Shown here: positions 10,150 to 35,649 of the stretch, piece by piece
Layout of the letters: every line of letters begins with the position of its first letter
How positions within the stretch are numbered: position 1 is the stretch's first letter
Source of the DNA: Dysidea avara
Taxonomy: Eukaryota > Porifera > Demospongiae > Dictyoceratida > Dysideidae
Direction: 5' to 3'
Length of the DNA: 64,000 nucleotides
Assembly (NCBI RefSeq): GCF_963678975.1
Contig: NC_089274.1
Location: 7,118,001 to 7,182,000 of the forward strand
Program-made: the position numbers and the translations under genes
Notes under the pieces: generated by a model
Told to the model about the DNA's origin: nothing
Database searches by the model: none
The model's input: the letters and a program-made list of their open reading frames with translations, nothing else

Positions 10150-11600
10150 ACAGGTCTGACTCCATACATTATTACCTCTAAAAGAGGAAAACCTCTAACT
10201 TCTATAATATAGCAAACATAGGTCCAAAATTCTGTGTCCAAAAGTGAGAACTATTTTCCACTGTACAATGTACAATACAGACCAGCAATACCACGTTTTC
10301 ACAAATATGACCATATAAAAGAATCTATTAAAAGTACAGTTTAATTTTTGGTCATATAACTGATATAGCTACGCATATTAAAGATCTATTATTTCTCATT
10401 CATATGATTAATGAGTATAAGGAAAAATTAGAAATTTTATACATTCAAATGGGGATCATAAAAAGTGATGAAACATGTGAGGTTGTCAACACCTGCAGCT
10501 ATACTATTGAACATATAGTTCCTACTTCAGTCAATAGTATAGCCATGACTGAAGTGTAGGGATTAAATGGCCACTAGTGTTCCTTGTTTTATTGCTTTTT
10601 ATTTCTATGATCCCTACTTGAATGTAAAATTTTCCTTATAGCTACTGGCAATTGTTTGTTTACTTTTTTGTAACATGATTTATGACTGATGAACCAGCAC
10701 ATACCACATCAATAGCTAGCACCAGACAAATTAATTGCACAACAGAATTTGTGCCCCGTATGAGAAGCACCTCTAAAATCAATCCACTCACTATGGAAAT
10801 CGCAGACGATTCTTGTGATAGCCAGTACTGAAGTACCTGTGAATCAATACCTATGTGGTATATAGTGGAGAAGGAAATGGGGGGCACAGAGGAGGACAAA
10901 GGTAAGTCCTTGATATATGCATTATAGATGCTGCAATTGGCCAAAAGGCATGTCTTGGGCCTAAGTATATAATGAGTGGAGAAATCAAACCCATAGCCTT
11001 AACCACAGCTTGCCTGCAGGTATCGGTTAGTCAGTTAGTTATTAGAAAAATTTTTTAAAAAGTTGTAATCCATAGAAGCTTAAATATTTATGGTCACTCT
11101 GAAGGCATGTTAGAGTTTGATCATGCCTTAATCACCAAAGCTGGTTTTGGATGATACTTTTGCGCAGGAAAACCCAAATGTTCATGACCCCTACTATACA
11201 GTACTGTACACAGGGAATAAGTGTATATCTCATAGCCTGGAATACATATGTGACCTAATGCATATGTATTCCATTGGAAATTGAGACATTCAACACCAAT
11301 CAACAGTTGCAGGCAACATTGTAGATGAAACAGGATAAGCAATTGTCAAGGCATTGTTGGGCAGTGTCTAGTGTACGGTTCTGCAGCTAATGGAGAACAA
11401 GAAATGGAGTATCTATAATAGTTAAATCGTCATGGTGTCCAGTGGACACTTGAGTAGGCTGCTTATAATGTGCTTGTACACTGAGTTGCATGTTGTACAC
11501 TGCATGAGATGCTTTACAAATTAATTGGTAGAATTAACTGGTAGACCTATTGTTTATCAGCCGTGAAAACATTGTAATACAACAAGCAAACATACAAAAT
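10150..11600. other. no gene seen; spacer after decayed oxidase copy
   Basis: AT-rich sequence with no open frame that I can tie to a family. By position it should hold exons 1-3 of the decayed PIPOX copy, but I could not find them. A 26-bp hairpin-like pair (GAACTATA..TATAGTTC region, 10,505-10,550) is the only structure noticed. Confidence 0.4.
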
Positions 11601-11645
11601 GGTAAGAAAGTCGTTTTAATTATTGTTCATGTATATTGGAGTCAT

Positions 11646-14600
11646 CTACAACAGTTTTATGCCCTTTTGTGTAATCAAGGCACACAAGTTTTTGTGTCCA
11701 GTGTGTTCTGTCTCTTCCTTTAGTGCTTGTAAAAACTTCAGCACTGTACCATCATCTTTGCTGTCCAAAATTTGTAAAAGCTTAGTTATTTTGTCATACG
11801 GTGATTTTGAGGAATCTGTGAAAAAGAACCTTTCGTCTCTGGTCAGAATTTTGTGCCGGTTTAAGTAAGGAAACAGACAATTCAATTTGATGTATCTGAT
11901 CATTTCTGGGTGTAACTGCCATAGTGTATCCATTATTGTGCTCCCATCACAGTTTGCACATGAATATGTTGCACCAAGATCACCTACAGAAAACGACAAA
12001 TCAAACATCCATGATTTGACTTTATCTGTACTTACTTTCACAGTATGAGGCTCTACACAATAAAATGTAGGCTTCTTTTGGAATCGGTTGGTTGTGGTTT
12101 GGTCTACACAGAACCTCATCAGTGTCATTAATTTGATCAAGCTGGATATGAGGAGGATAGTTAGGCTCATGAATCAATGGACATTCTATGTAAGCAATTG
12201 GTTTTTCAGCAGATGGTATGCAAGAGTTGTGTACTTCATTGACACAGCATTTTAACTGAGTGACAAGTTCTTGGCGATGTTTCAACATTTCTTGTAGATG
12301 AGATTCACTGGTTTCCCGCTTCTGGTCAATGGTTATGATACATTTTATTGAAAATGTTGTTGAACATTGTTGCAATCTGAAGTACTGTCTTCTGTCTTTA
12401 AAATCAAAATGGCCACTTCCCTGGTACATTCTGCAACAAAAACACACATCACAATTCTGCTAGCTACATATCAACTCTTTATCTTACCCTCGAATTTCAT
12501 GGTCATTTTTGTAACACCAAACCACAGTCTTTACTAGCACACGATTGAAAAATGTTTCTGGCAGAAACTTGTCAGGGAAGTGAAATTGGATTACAACATC
12601 CCCCTCATTTTTGTGGTAGATTTTCTTTTCATTGTAAGTGAGCATGGATGGAATTAGAAAAACTCTACCCGATGTTGGAGTGGAATATGACTGATCTTCA
12701 TCAATGAACCTTGTATTGTTGGGAATAGTCACTGCAAGATCGAACATCTCTAGCAGACCAAGTAGGATACTTTTCTTATGTGCACAATTATGTGCCTCCA
12801 ACATGTGATCAAGAAGTGCTTCCTCAAGTATCCCATATGTCTCATATCGGTTACAGGACTTTTGTAGTTTAGCTGAAGTTGGTTCACAATTGTGGGTACT
12901 GATCACAGTGGAAACATTATCAGACACTTCCTGGGGGGATATGAATACTATATTTTGTAATGACTTTACTTGTGCATAGTACTGTAAGATCCCCTTTTGG
13001 TGGAAGTGATGCAAAATCAACTCAACATCCTCTTGCAAATTGGACTTTTTAGCAATTGCTGTAGCCTCTTCTTTAGTAATACTGGTTTTGGTTATGGAAG
13101 TCTTGAGAATTTCTGACTCAAACTGTAGATATGGTATGGGGCACTTCTTTTTTATAACACAATTTGCAGCTGCCATTACAACTTCTTTTAGATGCTCGAA
13201 TGCTTCTGGATCTCTGACAAAATTGTCAATGAAGTGGATTGCATCATTTTTAGACTTTGGTAAGTGATCCATAAAGGGTCTTCCTGAAAATTTCTCATAA
13301 ATTTTGTCTGTCATTTCTTCTCTCTGGTCACCTGTGAGACCTTTAGCATGAGTTGCTATCATGAAAACTATTGGAGTGCGATTAGAAGTAGACTGGATTT
13401 TATCGTCATTTGAATTGCTGTACACAGAATTTAAAGCCATTTCAATAGCCTCAAGATTGGTTTGGGTACCTTTTGCTTCAACCTTCTTCTTAAACCTAGT
13501 CCAACGTTGTCTAGTTTCTACCTGTCCGTCTAGTCCAATGGAGGCATTAAATACTACAAATACAATGTCTTCTGATGCAAGAAAAAAGCAACGTATTACT
13601 TGATAAATCTCTTGGCCTCCTATATCATATATAATGATTTTTATGTTACGACTTCCACCCACTGTTTTACTTTTAATAACTTTCTTTGCTTGAGAAACAA
13701 ATGATGCACAGTTTTGTGGAATACTATTTTTGGCTTTAGCTAGAACAGTGATATCTGATTTCCGAGACATCTGACTCATGCAAAGTTTCATTTCACTACT
13801 GTACTGTTTAGGCAGCTCTTCTATATGATCTTTTAGATTAGATTCTTGCCATTTAGAAACAAGTATACGGTCAACTGTGCATTTGTTTAACTTAGCACCA
13901 ACAGTAGTAGATTGATTTGGTTGAAACATTTTTCCTAGGAGGGCATCAATAGTACTGGTTTTACCTGCACCCTCCGGTCCTATTACAACAATTTTGAACT
14001 GGTTTGCAGTACGTACACCACTTTTTAGTGCTTGTTGAAATGATAATGCTGCCTTTCTGTCAAACTCTTCATGGCTCATTTTCGAATAGAAACCTGAATA
14101 TAAACAACATGATAACAAATTACTGTATGCTATACAACTCCATGTAAACATACTTTTCTCTATATCAAGTGCTGGCATAATGCTTAAACCATCTTCCTTT
14201 GGATTTGCATTCCATTTCGCTGACAGTTGCATCATTATTCTGTCAATCATTAGTTGTTGGTGCTACATATACATAATGAATGTGGGTCATGTATACTCTA
14301 TGCCTTTCTACTGTCATTGCACATTGTTATGTTGATAACAAGTAGATTATGTCAGTGTAATCTCACACAATGTACAATCACATACAGGATAAAATAATGG
14401 CCTACTACAACAACCGGGTACAACAACACTAATAGAACAACTCTATCATTACAATTATGCATGCATACAATTACACTGGAACTTACCACATCTCAATACA
14501 TCACACTCATGTTGTTACTTACCTCATCTAATAGACTAGCATCAATTTCAGCTCCATCAATAAAATATTTCACAATTTCAGTGTTCCTTTGCTCTAGTGC

Positions 14601-16566
14601 CAACTGCAGTGGTGTTTTCCCATCCTGCTCATTGAAAGTATATTCACATTGTGTGCGCATAGTGAAAGTGTCTATGTATGCGTGTACAGCTACATGTTTA
14701 GCGTACGTATATACTAATGGCTTAATTTTTGCACAGTATATAATTACACTTACATTACACACAAAGGTCTTTGTAATTCCATACCTTATCAATAGCATCA
14801 AGATTAGCACCGGCTTCCACTAGTAGTTTAACTATAACATATTTGTCGTGATAAGAAGCTGCATGAAGTGGTGTCCAATGTCTTGTCTTCAAAACATCAC
14901 AGTATATATGATACAGATAAAACAGCTGTAATGTTTACCATTTCAGGTATTTCAAGGTCAGCTCCAAAGCTGATCAGTTCTTTAGTAATGTCAACATGAC
15001 CAGTACGAGCGGCCCAGTACAAAGGTGTCTGATGGCCCTGTGAAGTAACGTGGATATACCAAACTAGTTGTATATGTTGGTGTGCCCTACATAGTCACTT
15101 TGACTTACCCAGTCTACAGTATCATAGTCAGCTCCAGCTTCTAACAGGACCTTGAGCACATCACATCGGCCATGGTATGCTGCCACATTTAGTGGTGTAC
15201 TATGAATCTATATATGTACACACATCAGTACATGCATAGCAGATTACATTGTAATGACATACTGAACTTAAAGCATCAATTTCTGCATCCAGCTCTAAAA
15301 GAGTTCTCACTACATCAACGTGACCTCCCCATGATGATATATGCAAAGGAGTTTGATTAAACTAGAGGCAAAGTAAACATACATGTAACTGCATAAAATA
15401 GCATGTTATCATGCATGCAATTCTAAATCATAATTAATGTGTTACGTTGGCGAGAACTAGACTTTTATATGCTGCATATAGCTATAATACATGTAAAGTA
15501 GCTAATTTTATGGATGACTATAATGTGTATTTATAAGCTGCAGATACAGTGTGTTCATATAGTATCATATCAATAACTCACCCATTGTTTAAAACGGACA
15601 TTGACAATGTCTACATCTTCATCCCATAATTTCTGCAGTACAGTTAGATTACCTTTTTGAGATGCTAAGAAAATCCGTCTGATCTCTTTCTGTAATGAAG
15701 TACATACAGTATGTATGATGTAATAATTGTGGTTGTCATGCAACCACACACTATAGCTATAGGGTATTTTATGTGAATGATGCAATGTGTTTATCAACAT
15801 CAATATGATCCCATTGATTATATTCCCATAAATGGGATAACCAATTAATTAACTTATTAGCTGTACAAACCACAATGTCATGTGCTGTTTCAGCTGTATA
15901 TGCCAGATATTGAGTATGATGTAATAGGCTAATATTGTACCCACCCGAGTACCCAACGGCCTACAGAACCTACACTTGTGTCAGTCAGAGCTAACTATAC
16001 TGGTAGACTATAGCTACAACCTGCATGTAGCTACCGAACATTTAGCTATATGTCTGCATGTGTGCCGTCAATAAATACAGACACTATAATATCTACGCTT
16101 ATAAATAGCTATACCCAGTTCGCAAGTATAGATACCGTAGCTACCCCCTCGAGCTACACAGTCCCAAATCTAGTAGCTACTACAGCTACCTGCGATTTCT
16201 GCCTGCCGGCCGGGGGCGGCTTCGCTAGAGAGAAAAACCATCATTGAAATGCTTTAAACACGCACGACTACAAAAACAGCTTTTCGCCAAAAACATCAGT
16301 CCCTCGGAACATCCGCTAGTCTTTCATGGTGGTATATCGTAACCTGTACCGGCTTCAGTTGGGTAAACACCAGGTAGCTATAGAGTAGTGCTTCCGCATC
16401 CTTTTTTGTAAAGTGACAAAGTTCAGCACTAATTATAATACATCCGTTAATGTGATCCAAGATGTGATCATAATTGACCTAACTATATAGCTACTTTAGC
16501 TGTGACTTTTCTTCTCACCTTATTAGCACTCTTGGCCTTTGGAAAAAGTAGTTCCAAATCAGCCAT
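11646..16566 (-). CDS. ANK-Roc-COR-CARD protein (ROCO family), copy 1
   Basis: Eleven exons join in frame to about 1,034 aa: 16519-16566, 15582-15689, 15263-15361, 15109-15207, 14939-15037, 14785-14886, 14523-14624, 14154-14262, 12488-14093, 12036-12430, 11646-11983. Exons 3-7 each encode one ankyrin repeat (TPLH/TPLY-type, 33-34 codons). Exon 9 holds a Roc GTPase (P-loop GPEGAGKTS near residue 294, switch II DIGGQE near 413, ATHAKGL at the G4 position) and most of a COR-like region. Exon 10 continues it, and exon 11 is a CARD-like death-fold. ROCO proteins are dimeric GTPase switches; a CARD would recruit other CARD proteins, so a cytosolic immune or death-signalling role is inferred. There is an unusually long stretch (~110 aa) between P-loop and switch II. 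The G4 THxD motif lacks its Asp. ATTAAA occurs 26 nt past the stop. Confidence 0.88.
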
Positions 16567-16859
16567 TAAGTAATCCCTCCACCATACATGTACACTATAC
16601 GAGATAAATACAATATAAAATAATCAACTTAAGTGTTCGATATATAGACGCCTATAGCTCTATGACGTAGCGGATGATTAAATATAATTGACACACGTGC
16701 GCACTCACGGATGACCTAATCGGGAGCACCTATCGCACTCATAATAGCTAGCTATAGTGATGGCAATTAACGACAATGCAAGTGAATTTCCTCCTATCAC
16801 AAAATTTTTTCCATTACTGAACCTACGAGGATTATAGCTTTACAGTGGCGGATCCAAGG

Positions 16860-17340
16860 GAAGCACGTGCCCCCCTCCCCCAAATCAAATATCAAGATAC
16901 TCTATATAATAGAGCAGTAAGTCAAATACTCCAATAGAACAGTCACCACATATAACACTCATGAGAATCATCCATAGAGTCGTTGAGTATACGAAAAACT
17001 AGCATCTGCAGCCCTATATTATATATATTATTACATAATATTATTATGCACTTACATGACCTTTTTTTTGTACATTAGTGTTATACCCTTGATGGGTTTT
17101 GCTAATCAATAAATAAATACATATAGGTCCATATATCTATAGCCAGCTGAACTACTCATTATCCCCATACAACTCTTGATCACATAGATATAGATATTAA
17201 TTTTGTGCATAAAACTTTACCACTCTACATCAAAATTTTTACTCCTGAAACATGTAAAATAGCTTTTACAGCCCCCCCCCCCCAGTCTCTACCCTGGTCT
17301 GGTGCAACCCCCATTGCCAAACCCTGGATCAGCCCATGGC
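16860..17340. repeat. dispersed repeat, family R2, copy 1
   Basis: The order of landmarks matches 41,870-42,300: AGATACTCTA..AATAG, then AATACTC.AATAGAACAGTCA, ACTC..GAG.ATC, AGCTGAACTA, TCTTGATCA, ACATG.AAATAGCTT, ACCCTGGT. A C-rich tract (CCCCCCTCCCCC) lies at one end. Class unknown. Confidence 0.7.
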
Positions 17341-17369
17341 TATGCATCAGAGATAATAGCCCCATGCAA

Positions 17370-17480
17370 CCATTTCTTGGCTGCACCTTGATAATTTCAC
17401 AACTTTTCACCCTGGCGACCCTGCATGTGCAGCTGGCCTTTTGGGGGGACACACCACAGCTTGGCTGTTCTAGTATAGAC
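17370..17480. mobile_element. half copy of foldback element F1
   Basis: Contains CAACCATTTCTTGGCTGCACC and then ACAGCTTGGCTGTTCTAG, the same order as the right arm of the elements at 2,724 and 4,494; the left arm is missing. Confidence 0.7.
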
Positions 17481-17494
17481 ATTAAGCACCAGCC

Positions 17495-17595
17495 TATTAT
17501 GCTTTTAATTTTTCCTATTATGCTATGCTGCAGTGCTCAAAATTTTTGCCTATTAGCACTATGTGCTCAAAATTATGCTCAAATTTTTTGCCATA
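17495..17595. repeat. TATTATGC-type dispersed repeat
   Basis: CCTATTATGCTTTTAATTTT and CCTATTATGCTATGCTGC followed by TGCTCAAAATT blocks; related to 3,090, 20,830 and 22,262. Confidence 0.5.
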
Positions 17596-18665
17596 AACTT
17601 TGAACATCTGGTTAAATGTAAACAGTACTCATTGTGCATTAAGAATTTGGCTGCATTGTAAACTATAATAACAGTGGTGTCATCAGTAGCATCAACTGTT
17701 CTATTATTGTAAGCAAGAGTAAATAACTCTTCCATTATTTACTCTTGATATAACCATATCTCACAGAAAGATTTATGTGTAAAAGTAAAACCAAACACGA
17801 GGCGACAAACTTGTCACTTTGAATTCCTACTTTGTAATCTGTATAAGTGTTTGCACTGCCCAGCAATGTTCCATAAAGGAACACATGTTGCAATTATTGA
17901 CTGTGTAGGGGAATGAGCACCTGATTGAGTCCTTATAAACAATGAGCAAGCTGTTAGTATGTTAAACAAGTACCTGGTTGGTTGTCAAATGTTTCCACAT
18001 AATAATATAGCGGATGGTTTTACAGGAACTAAAAACCTCACAACCAATACAACTCTACATGATGAAACATGTTCCAAATTATTTTAACGAATGAATATAA
18101 ATCATATAATATAGCAGTTCAAGCCATAGAATCATGCAAGTGACTTTTTATAGTGCAATTGTAAACTGTAAGTGTTCGTGGGTGGGGAGATTGGTGTGTT
18201 TGGGTTGGAATCTCCCAATTTTTGCTCACTAGATAATTTTGGCATCAGTTTCTTTTTCTTTGTGCAGTTGATTTGTACCCAGTTTCTTATCAGAACACTT
18301 GGTAAATAATCAATGGTAACTACATAGCTACAGTATTGCATTGCAATTGTTGAAAAGCATAGCACATTGAATTTTATACAGCTAGTGATCATGATTATGT
18401 TAACCACACTTCTATCTCTAAACAAGGCAGGATATTAATTACACTTTTGAAGTAATGGCTATTTCTGTGACATAGCCTGATCAAACAACCTGTACTGATA
18501 CTAAATAAATATATGGGATATCAGATTTAAATAATCAGATGTGGTATCAGTACAGGGCTAAATCATTAATACACAGATATGCGCGATTCACAATTGCACT
18601 CAAATAATTAGAAAAAAATTCACAATTTTATGCATTTTATGCAACTTTTACACTTCACAATTTCA

Positions 18666-30595
<11,930 letters not shown>

Positions 30596-30671
30596 CGCGT
30601 GCAAGCGCTGGCGCTAAAATTAGAACCGTTTTCAGTACTGTGCCTGTGGACTATATATCACGTGTGTTTCG

Positions 30672-30725
30672 CCATAGATACTATTAGATAGTATATTCTC
30701 CGGAGAATATACTAACTATCTATGG
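30672..30725. repeat. short palindrome upstream of PIPOX
   Basis: CCATAGATA at the left and TATCTATGG at the right, with arms meeting at TATATTCTCCGGAGAATATA; a near-perfect inverted repeat of 54 bp, 77 bp upstream of the PIPOX start codon. It could be a tiny foldback element or a promoter-proximal site. Confidence 0.75.
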
Positions 30726-30798
30726 TTTCACTCAGTACGATTGGTAAAAATATGTCAAACATACATCATAAGGCCTGATAAAAGTGTAGCTATTCATG

Positions 30799-31569
30799 AG
30801 AATCACCCGTAAACACAATCCAATCACCTACAACTACACCATTAATGACATCTCTATCAAAGAAGTTTCATCTACATATTTAGGAGTTACAATCACCAAT
30901 GATTTGTCATGGTCCACACACATTACTAACATCACTTGCAGTCAAAGCATTCCTAAAGAGAAATCTTAAGTCCTTCCCAACTCAAATTAAATTGAAATGT
31001 TATAATACCATGATAAGACCAATCTTAGAATACGCCAACCCTGTCTGGTCCCCTCACATCAGAAGAGACATTGATAAACTTGAACAATTAAGTACAGAGG
31101 CAATCTGCCAGATTCATTATGGCTAGTGACTTGAAGTGACTTCGCGCATTTCAGCAGCGTAACCAACATGCTCATTGACCTTAACATTCCCAGTTTAGAA
31201 CACCGCAGACAAGTATCCATCCTCTACAAAATTGTTCATAATCTCATTGATATATCTCCTGTTGATTTAATCCCTGTCACTTCTAACACCAGAGGACACG
31301 ACCAAATATTTTATCATATCTATGCAAGGACCAATCAGTACAGTAACTCGTTCTTCCCTAGATCAATAAGACTGTGGAATTCACTCCCACCTGACCTAAT
31401 CCAACAACAATCATTACAAATTTTTAAGCACCAACTGAAACTATTATTACTTTCCCTACCAACCAGTAATCCCATAATCAATCATATTGTAAAACATTTT
31501 GTATGCATGTTTCATATGTGCGTTAATCCTCAAACTGAGGTTGCACATTTTTGGAAAATAAATACATAA
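30799..31569 (+). mobile_element. LINE ORF2 C-terminal remnant
   Basis: Three frames in succession give STYLGVTITNDLSW, then KCYNTMIRPILEYANPVWSP with LEQL after it, then FFPRSIRLWNSLPPDL. These are the standard order of motifs at the end of a non-LTR retrotransposon reverse transcriptase (thumb, connection, C-terminal WNSLP). Frameshifts near 30,930 and 31,125 and the lack of the RT core show it is dead. It separates PIPOX from the second ROCO gene. Confidence 0.9.
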
Positions 31570-31617
31570 ATTAGCCCCTCATGTATATTGGATAGATGAG
31601 CCCAGTCTATGATAACT

Positions 31618-34600
31618 TTATACTCGGCCCCTCCGTTGTGCTAGTAAAGAATAAAGTTTCATATGTCCAGTATGTTCTGTCTCTTCCTTTAAAGCTCGTA
31701 TAAACTTCAGCACAGTACCACTATCTTTACCATCCAAAACTTGTAAGAGATAAGCTATCTTTTCATTTTGAGATTTAGAAGAATTGTTAAAACAGAACCT
31801 TTCAGATCTGGTTAGAACTTTGTGTCGGTTTAAATAAGGAAGTAGACAGTCTAAATTGATGTACTTATTCATCTCTGGGTTGAGTTCCCATAGCAGTTCC
31901 ATTACTGTATCATCATCAAAATCTGCACAGTCTGAATATGGCATATCGGGATCAGCTGTAACATATAACAACACGACTTCACTTAGATACCACACTCCTT
32001 AGCTACAACTTACTTTCACAGTATGAGACTCTGCATAGTAAAATGTAAGCTTCTTTAGGAATTGGTTGATTGTTGCTTGGCCGACACAGAACCTCATCAG
32101 TGTCATTAATTTGATCAAGCTGGATATGAGGAGGATAGTCAGGCTCGTGGATCAATGGACACTCTAAGTAAGCAATTGGTTTTTCAGCTGATGGAATACA
32201 AGAGTGGTGTACTTCACTGACACAGCATTGTAAATGAGCAACAAGTTCATTGCGATGCTTCAACATTTCTTGTAGCTGAAATTCATTGGTTGCTCGTTGC
32301 TGGTCAACAGTTATAAAGCACTTTATTGAAAATGTTGTTGAACACTGCTGCAATCTGAAGCATTGTTTCCTGTCTTTAAAATCAAAATGGCCACTACCAT
32401 GGTAGATTCTGCAAAAAAAAGAGAGAAAACTTGACAAACAGTATAGCCTTCTGTACAGTCTTACCCTCTAATTTCATGGTCATTTTTATTACACCAAACC
32501 ACAGTTTTTACCAGCACTCGATTAAAAATTGTTTCTGGTAGAAATTTGTCAGGGAAGTGGAACTGGATTACAATATCCCCATCTTTTTTGTGATAGATTT
32601 TCTTTTCGTTGTAAGTAAGCATGGATGGTATTAAGAAAACTCTACCTGATACTGGAGTGGAATATGACTGATCCTCATCAATGAACCTTGTATCTTTATG
32701 AAGAACTACGGCAAGATTGAACATCTCCAACAGACCGAGTAGGATATTTTTCTTGTGAGTACGATTACATGCCTCCAACATGTGATCAAGAAGTGCTTCC
32801 TCAAGTATCCCATAAGTTTCATATCGGTTACAGGACTTCTGTAGTCTTGCTGAATTTGGTTCACAATTGTGTGTACTGATTACAGTGGAAACATTATCTG
32901 AAACTTCTTGTGGTGATATGAACACCTCATTTTGTAGTGATTTCACTCTTGAGTAATATTGTAAGATTCCTTTTTGGTGGAAGTGATGCAATACAAACTC
33001 TATGTCATCTTGCAAATTTGACTTTATAGCAATTTCTGAAGCTTCCTGTTTAGTAATAGTGGTTTTGGTCAAGGATACATTAAGAATTTCTGACTCAAAT
33101 TTTAGATATGGTATAGGGCATTTCTTTTTGATTACACAGTCTGCAGCTGCCAAAACTACTTCTTTAAGGTGCTCAAACACTTTCATATCTCTGACTGCAT
33201 TGTCAATGAAATGAATGGCGTCATCTTTAGATTTCGGCAAGTGGTCCATAAAGGGTCTACCTGAAAACTTTTCATATATTGTGTCTTTCATTTCTTCTTT
33301 TTGTTCACTGGTGAGATCTTTGGCATGGGTTGCTATCAAAACAATTACTGGTGTACGATTGGAAGTAGAGCCTGCACTTTTGATACTACATTGACTATAA
33401 ACAGAATTTAAAAGCATTTCAATAGCTTCGAGATTGGTTTGGGTCCCCTTGGCTTCAACTTTTCTTTTAAATCTTGTCCAACGTTGTCTATTTTTCACAT
33501 GTCCGTCAAGTCCAATGGATGCATCAAAAACTACAAATGCAATGTCTTCAGAAGCAAGGAATAGGCAACGCAGTACCTGATAAATTTCTTGACCTCCAAG
33601 GTCATATATTATAATTTTTACATCACTGCTTCCACCAAATGGTTTGCTTTCAATGACCACTTTAGCTTCTGCAAAGGTGGCTTGGCTATAAGTAAATTTG
33701 AAGGTACCTTTGCTTAAATGCTCTTCCACTGGTTTTCGGGACACTTTATTCATGCAGGACTTCATTTCACACCTGTACTGTTTGACTACATCTTGCATGT
33801 GATCCTTTACTTCAGTTTGTTTCCATTTACTGACAAGAATTCGATCCACAGTACACTTGTTTAAATCAGCACCAATGGTAGATGCCTGGTCAGGGTTAAA
33901 TGGTTTATTTAAAAGTGAATCAACTGTGCTGGTTTTTCCAGCACCCTCAACTCCAAGCAAAATCAACTTAAACTGGTTGGAGGCACGCGTACCAATCTTT
34001 AAAGCCTCTTGGTAGGAGATGGCTGTCTTTCTCTTAAATCCTTCATTCCCTCTATTAGAATACAGACCTATATAGCATAATGATGGCTTAGCAGAAGGTC
34101 ACAAACTCAATACATACTCGTTTCAATAGCAAGGGCTGGTATAATACTACTAGCACACTGTCTGGTATCCATTTTCATCATCAAACTATCAATCATTAGT
34201 TGCTGATGCTATGAAAAAAATACATACTGTACGCTATTATCAAAGTAACTAAGTTGAGTACTTCATCAAGCTGGGTAGCTTCCATTTTGGTATCTTCAAC
34301 AAAATACTGCACAACTTCAGTATGTTTCTGCTGTAAAGCCAACTGCAGTGGTGTATTACCATCCTATCAATTACTGACTTTAATCAATAGCTCTCACATA
34401 AGCACACACACAAACTCACCTTGTCTGTGGCATCAAAGTCAGCTCCAGCATCTACCAGCAACTTCACTATATCAAGATTACCGTGATAGGAGGCTGCATG
34501 TAAAGGTGTCCAGTGTCTTGACTTTGATTAGAGCAACCACTATAACGACCACTTGAATACACACACATAACTTACCATCTCAGGCTTTTCAAGATCAGCA

Positions 34601-35641
34601 TTAGCCAGGATAAGCCTGTCAGTAATGTCAGTATGACCACGACGGGCAGCCCAGTACAATGGTGTGTGATGACCCTAGTATAGAATTAAATTAGACCAAC
34701 AACTTATATATACTACTTACACTATAACACTTACCCAATCTGTACTGTCACATTTAGCCCCTGATTTCAAAAGTAGGTTTAGCATGTCACACTGCCCATG
34801 ATAGGCAGCCACATTTAAAGGAGTACTATTTACCTATCAGCATAAGTAGAAAGGACAAGCACAGTCAAACAGACTATTAGGATAACATGCATGTGATCCA
34901 AAGAGTAAATAAACATTTAGTTTAGTATGGTTTCAGTGTAAAAGTATAATCCCATCACAATAATCACATGTTTCCAATTATGAAGTGATGAATTGACATC
35001 AAGAGCTTACCGAGCTCAGTGCTTCAACTTCAGCTCCTTGCTCTATGAGTGAAGTGGCTACATCAATGTGACCACCCCATGCTGACAAGTGTAACGGTGT
35101 CTGGTTGTACTACATAAACACAAAACTCTTGATACCAATTTAAGCAGTACAATATACTAACCCAATTCTCAAAATGAGTATTTGCAATGTCCACGCCTTT
35201 CCCAATAAGCTTCTGTATCGCACTATTGTCACCATCCCTGGATGCTGACATAATCTGGCAGTATTCTTCCTAATGAGAGAAAGTCTATAAATAGACCATA
35301 CTTACACCCACAATCACTGTACATATATCTATGCATGTAACTAGTACGAGAATTGAAATACTGACTGGAATAAAAGATTGACAGCAAAAATGGGGTAGGT
35401 AAAAACAGTGGACCCGGGGACCAAGGACCCAGGACCAGGGGACTTTACTTTACTTGGAATTTTATACCCTTCACAATATTCTATACTTATACTAGGTACC
35501 TCTGCAAGCAGTCTTGCATGGCCAATCCACTTTTTCCCATGTCACGGTGTCTCACACTATGTTTAAACTAATTAGAAATTATAAGCGCCTCTGAAAAAGT
35601 GTCTGAAGCTGTAGGCCACTCACCTGCTGCATAATGTGCAT
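31618..35641 (-). CDS. ANK-Roc-COR-CARD protein (ROCO family), copy 2
   Basis: Paralogue of the gene at 11,646-16,566. Firm exons: 35162-35269, 35011-35109, 34735-34833, 34576-34674, 34420-34521, 34262-34363, 34118-34208, 32465-34067, 32014-32408, 31618-31955. Lengths equal those of copy 1 for all but the linker exon (91 versus 109) and the Roc exon (1,603 versus 1,606). Domains are the same: five ankyrin-repeat exons, Roc with GVEGAGKTS and DLGGQE, COR, and a CARD-like end. The G4 position reads ATHAKDL. The first exon is uncertain: a six-codon MHIMQQ exon at 35624-35641 followed by GTGAGT fits the phase, but it is weak and unlike exon 1 of copy 1. The ankyrin exon at 34,262 uses a less usual donor GTACTC. 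About 1,017 aa; function inferred as for copy 1. Confidence 0.87.
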
Positions 35642-35649
35642 ACTGGTCT

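Noticed and set aside
10660-10944. Possible PIPOX exons 1-3 in the decayed copy
   Set aside because: Read against the intact exons I found no matching block; the open frame there is unrelated.
12484-14250. A single uninterrupted 588-codon gene with its own start at 14,250
   Set aside because: The frame reads through a real intron (14,094-14,153). Comparison with the paralogue and splice signals shows exons 8 and 9 of a larger ankyrin-containing gene.
30899-31569. Host genes from two open frames of 75 and 133 codons
   Set aside because: They are successive frameshifted parts of one LINE reverse transcriptase C-terminus.
32461-33966. A stand-alone GTPase starting at the first Met before the P-loop
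   Set aside because: Upstream sequence continues in frame to an acceptor at 34,068 and ankyrin exons, as in the paralogue.
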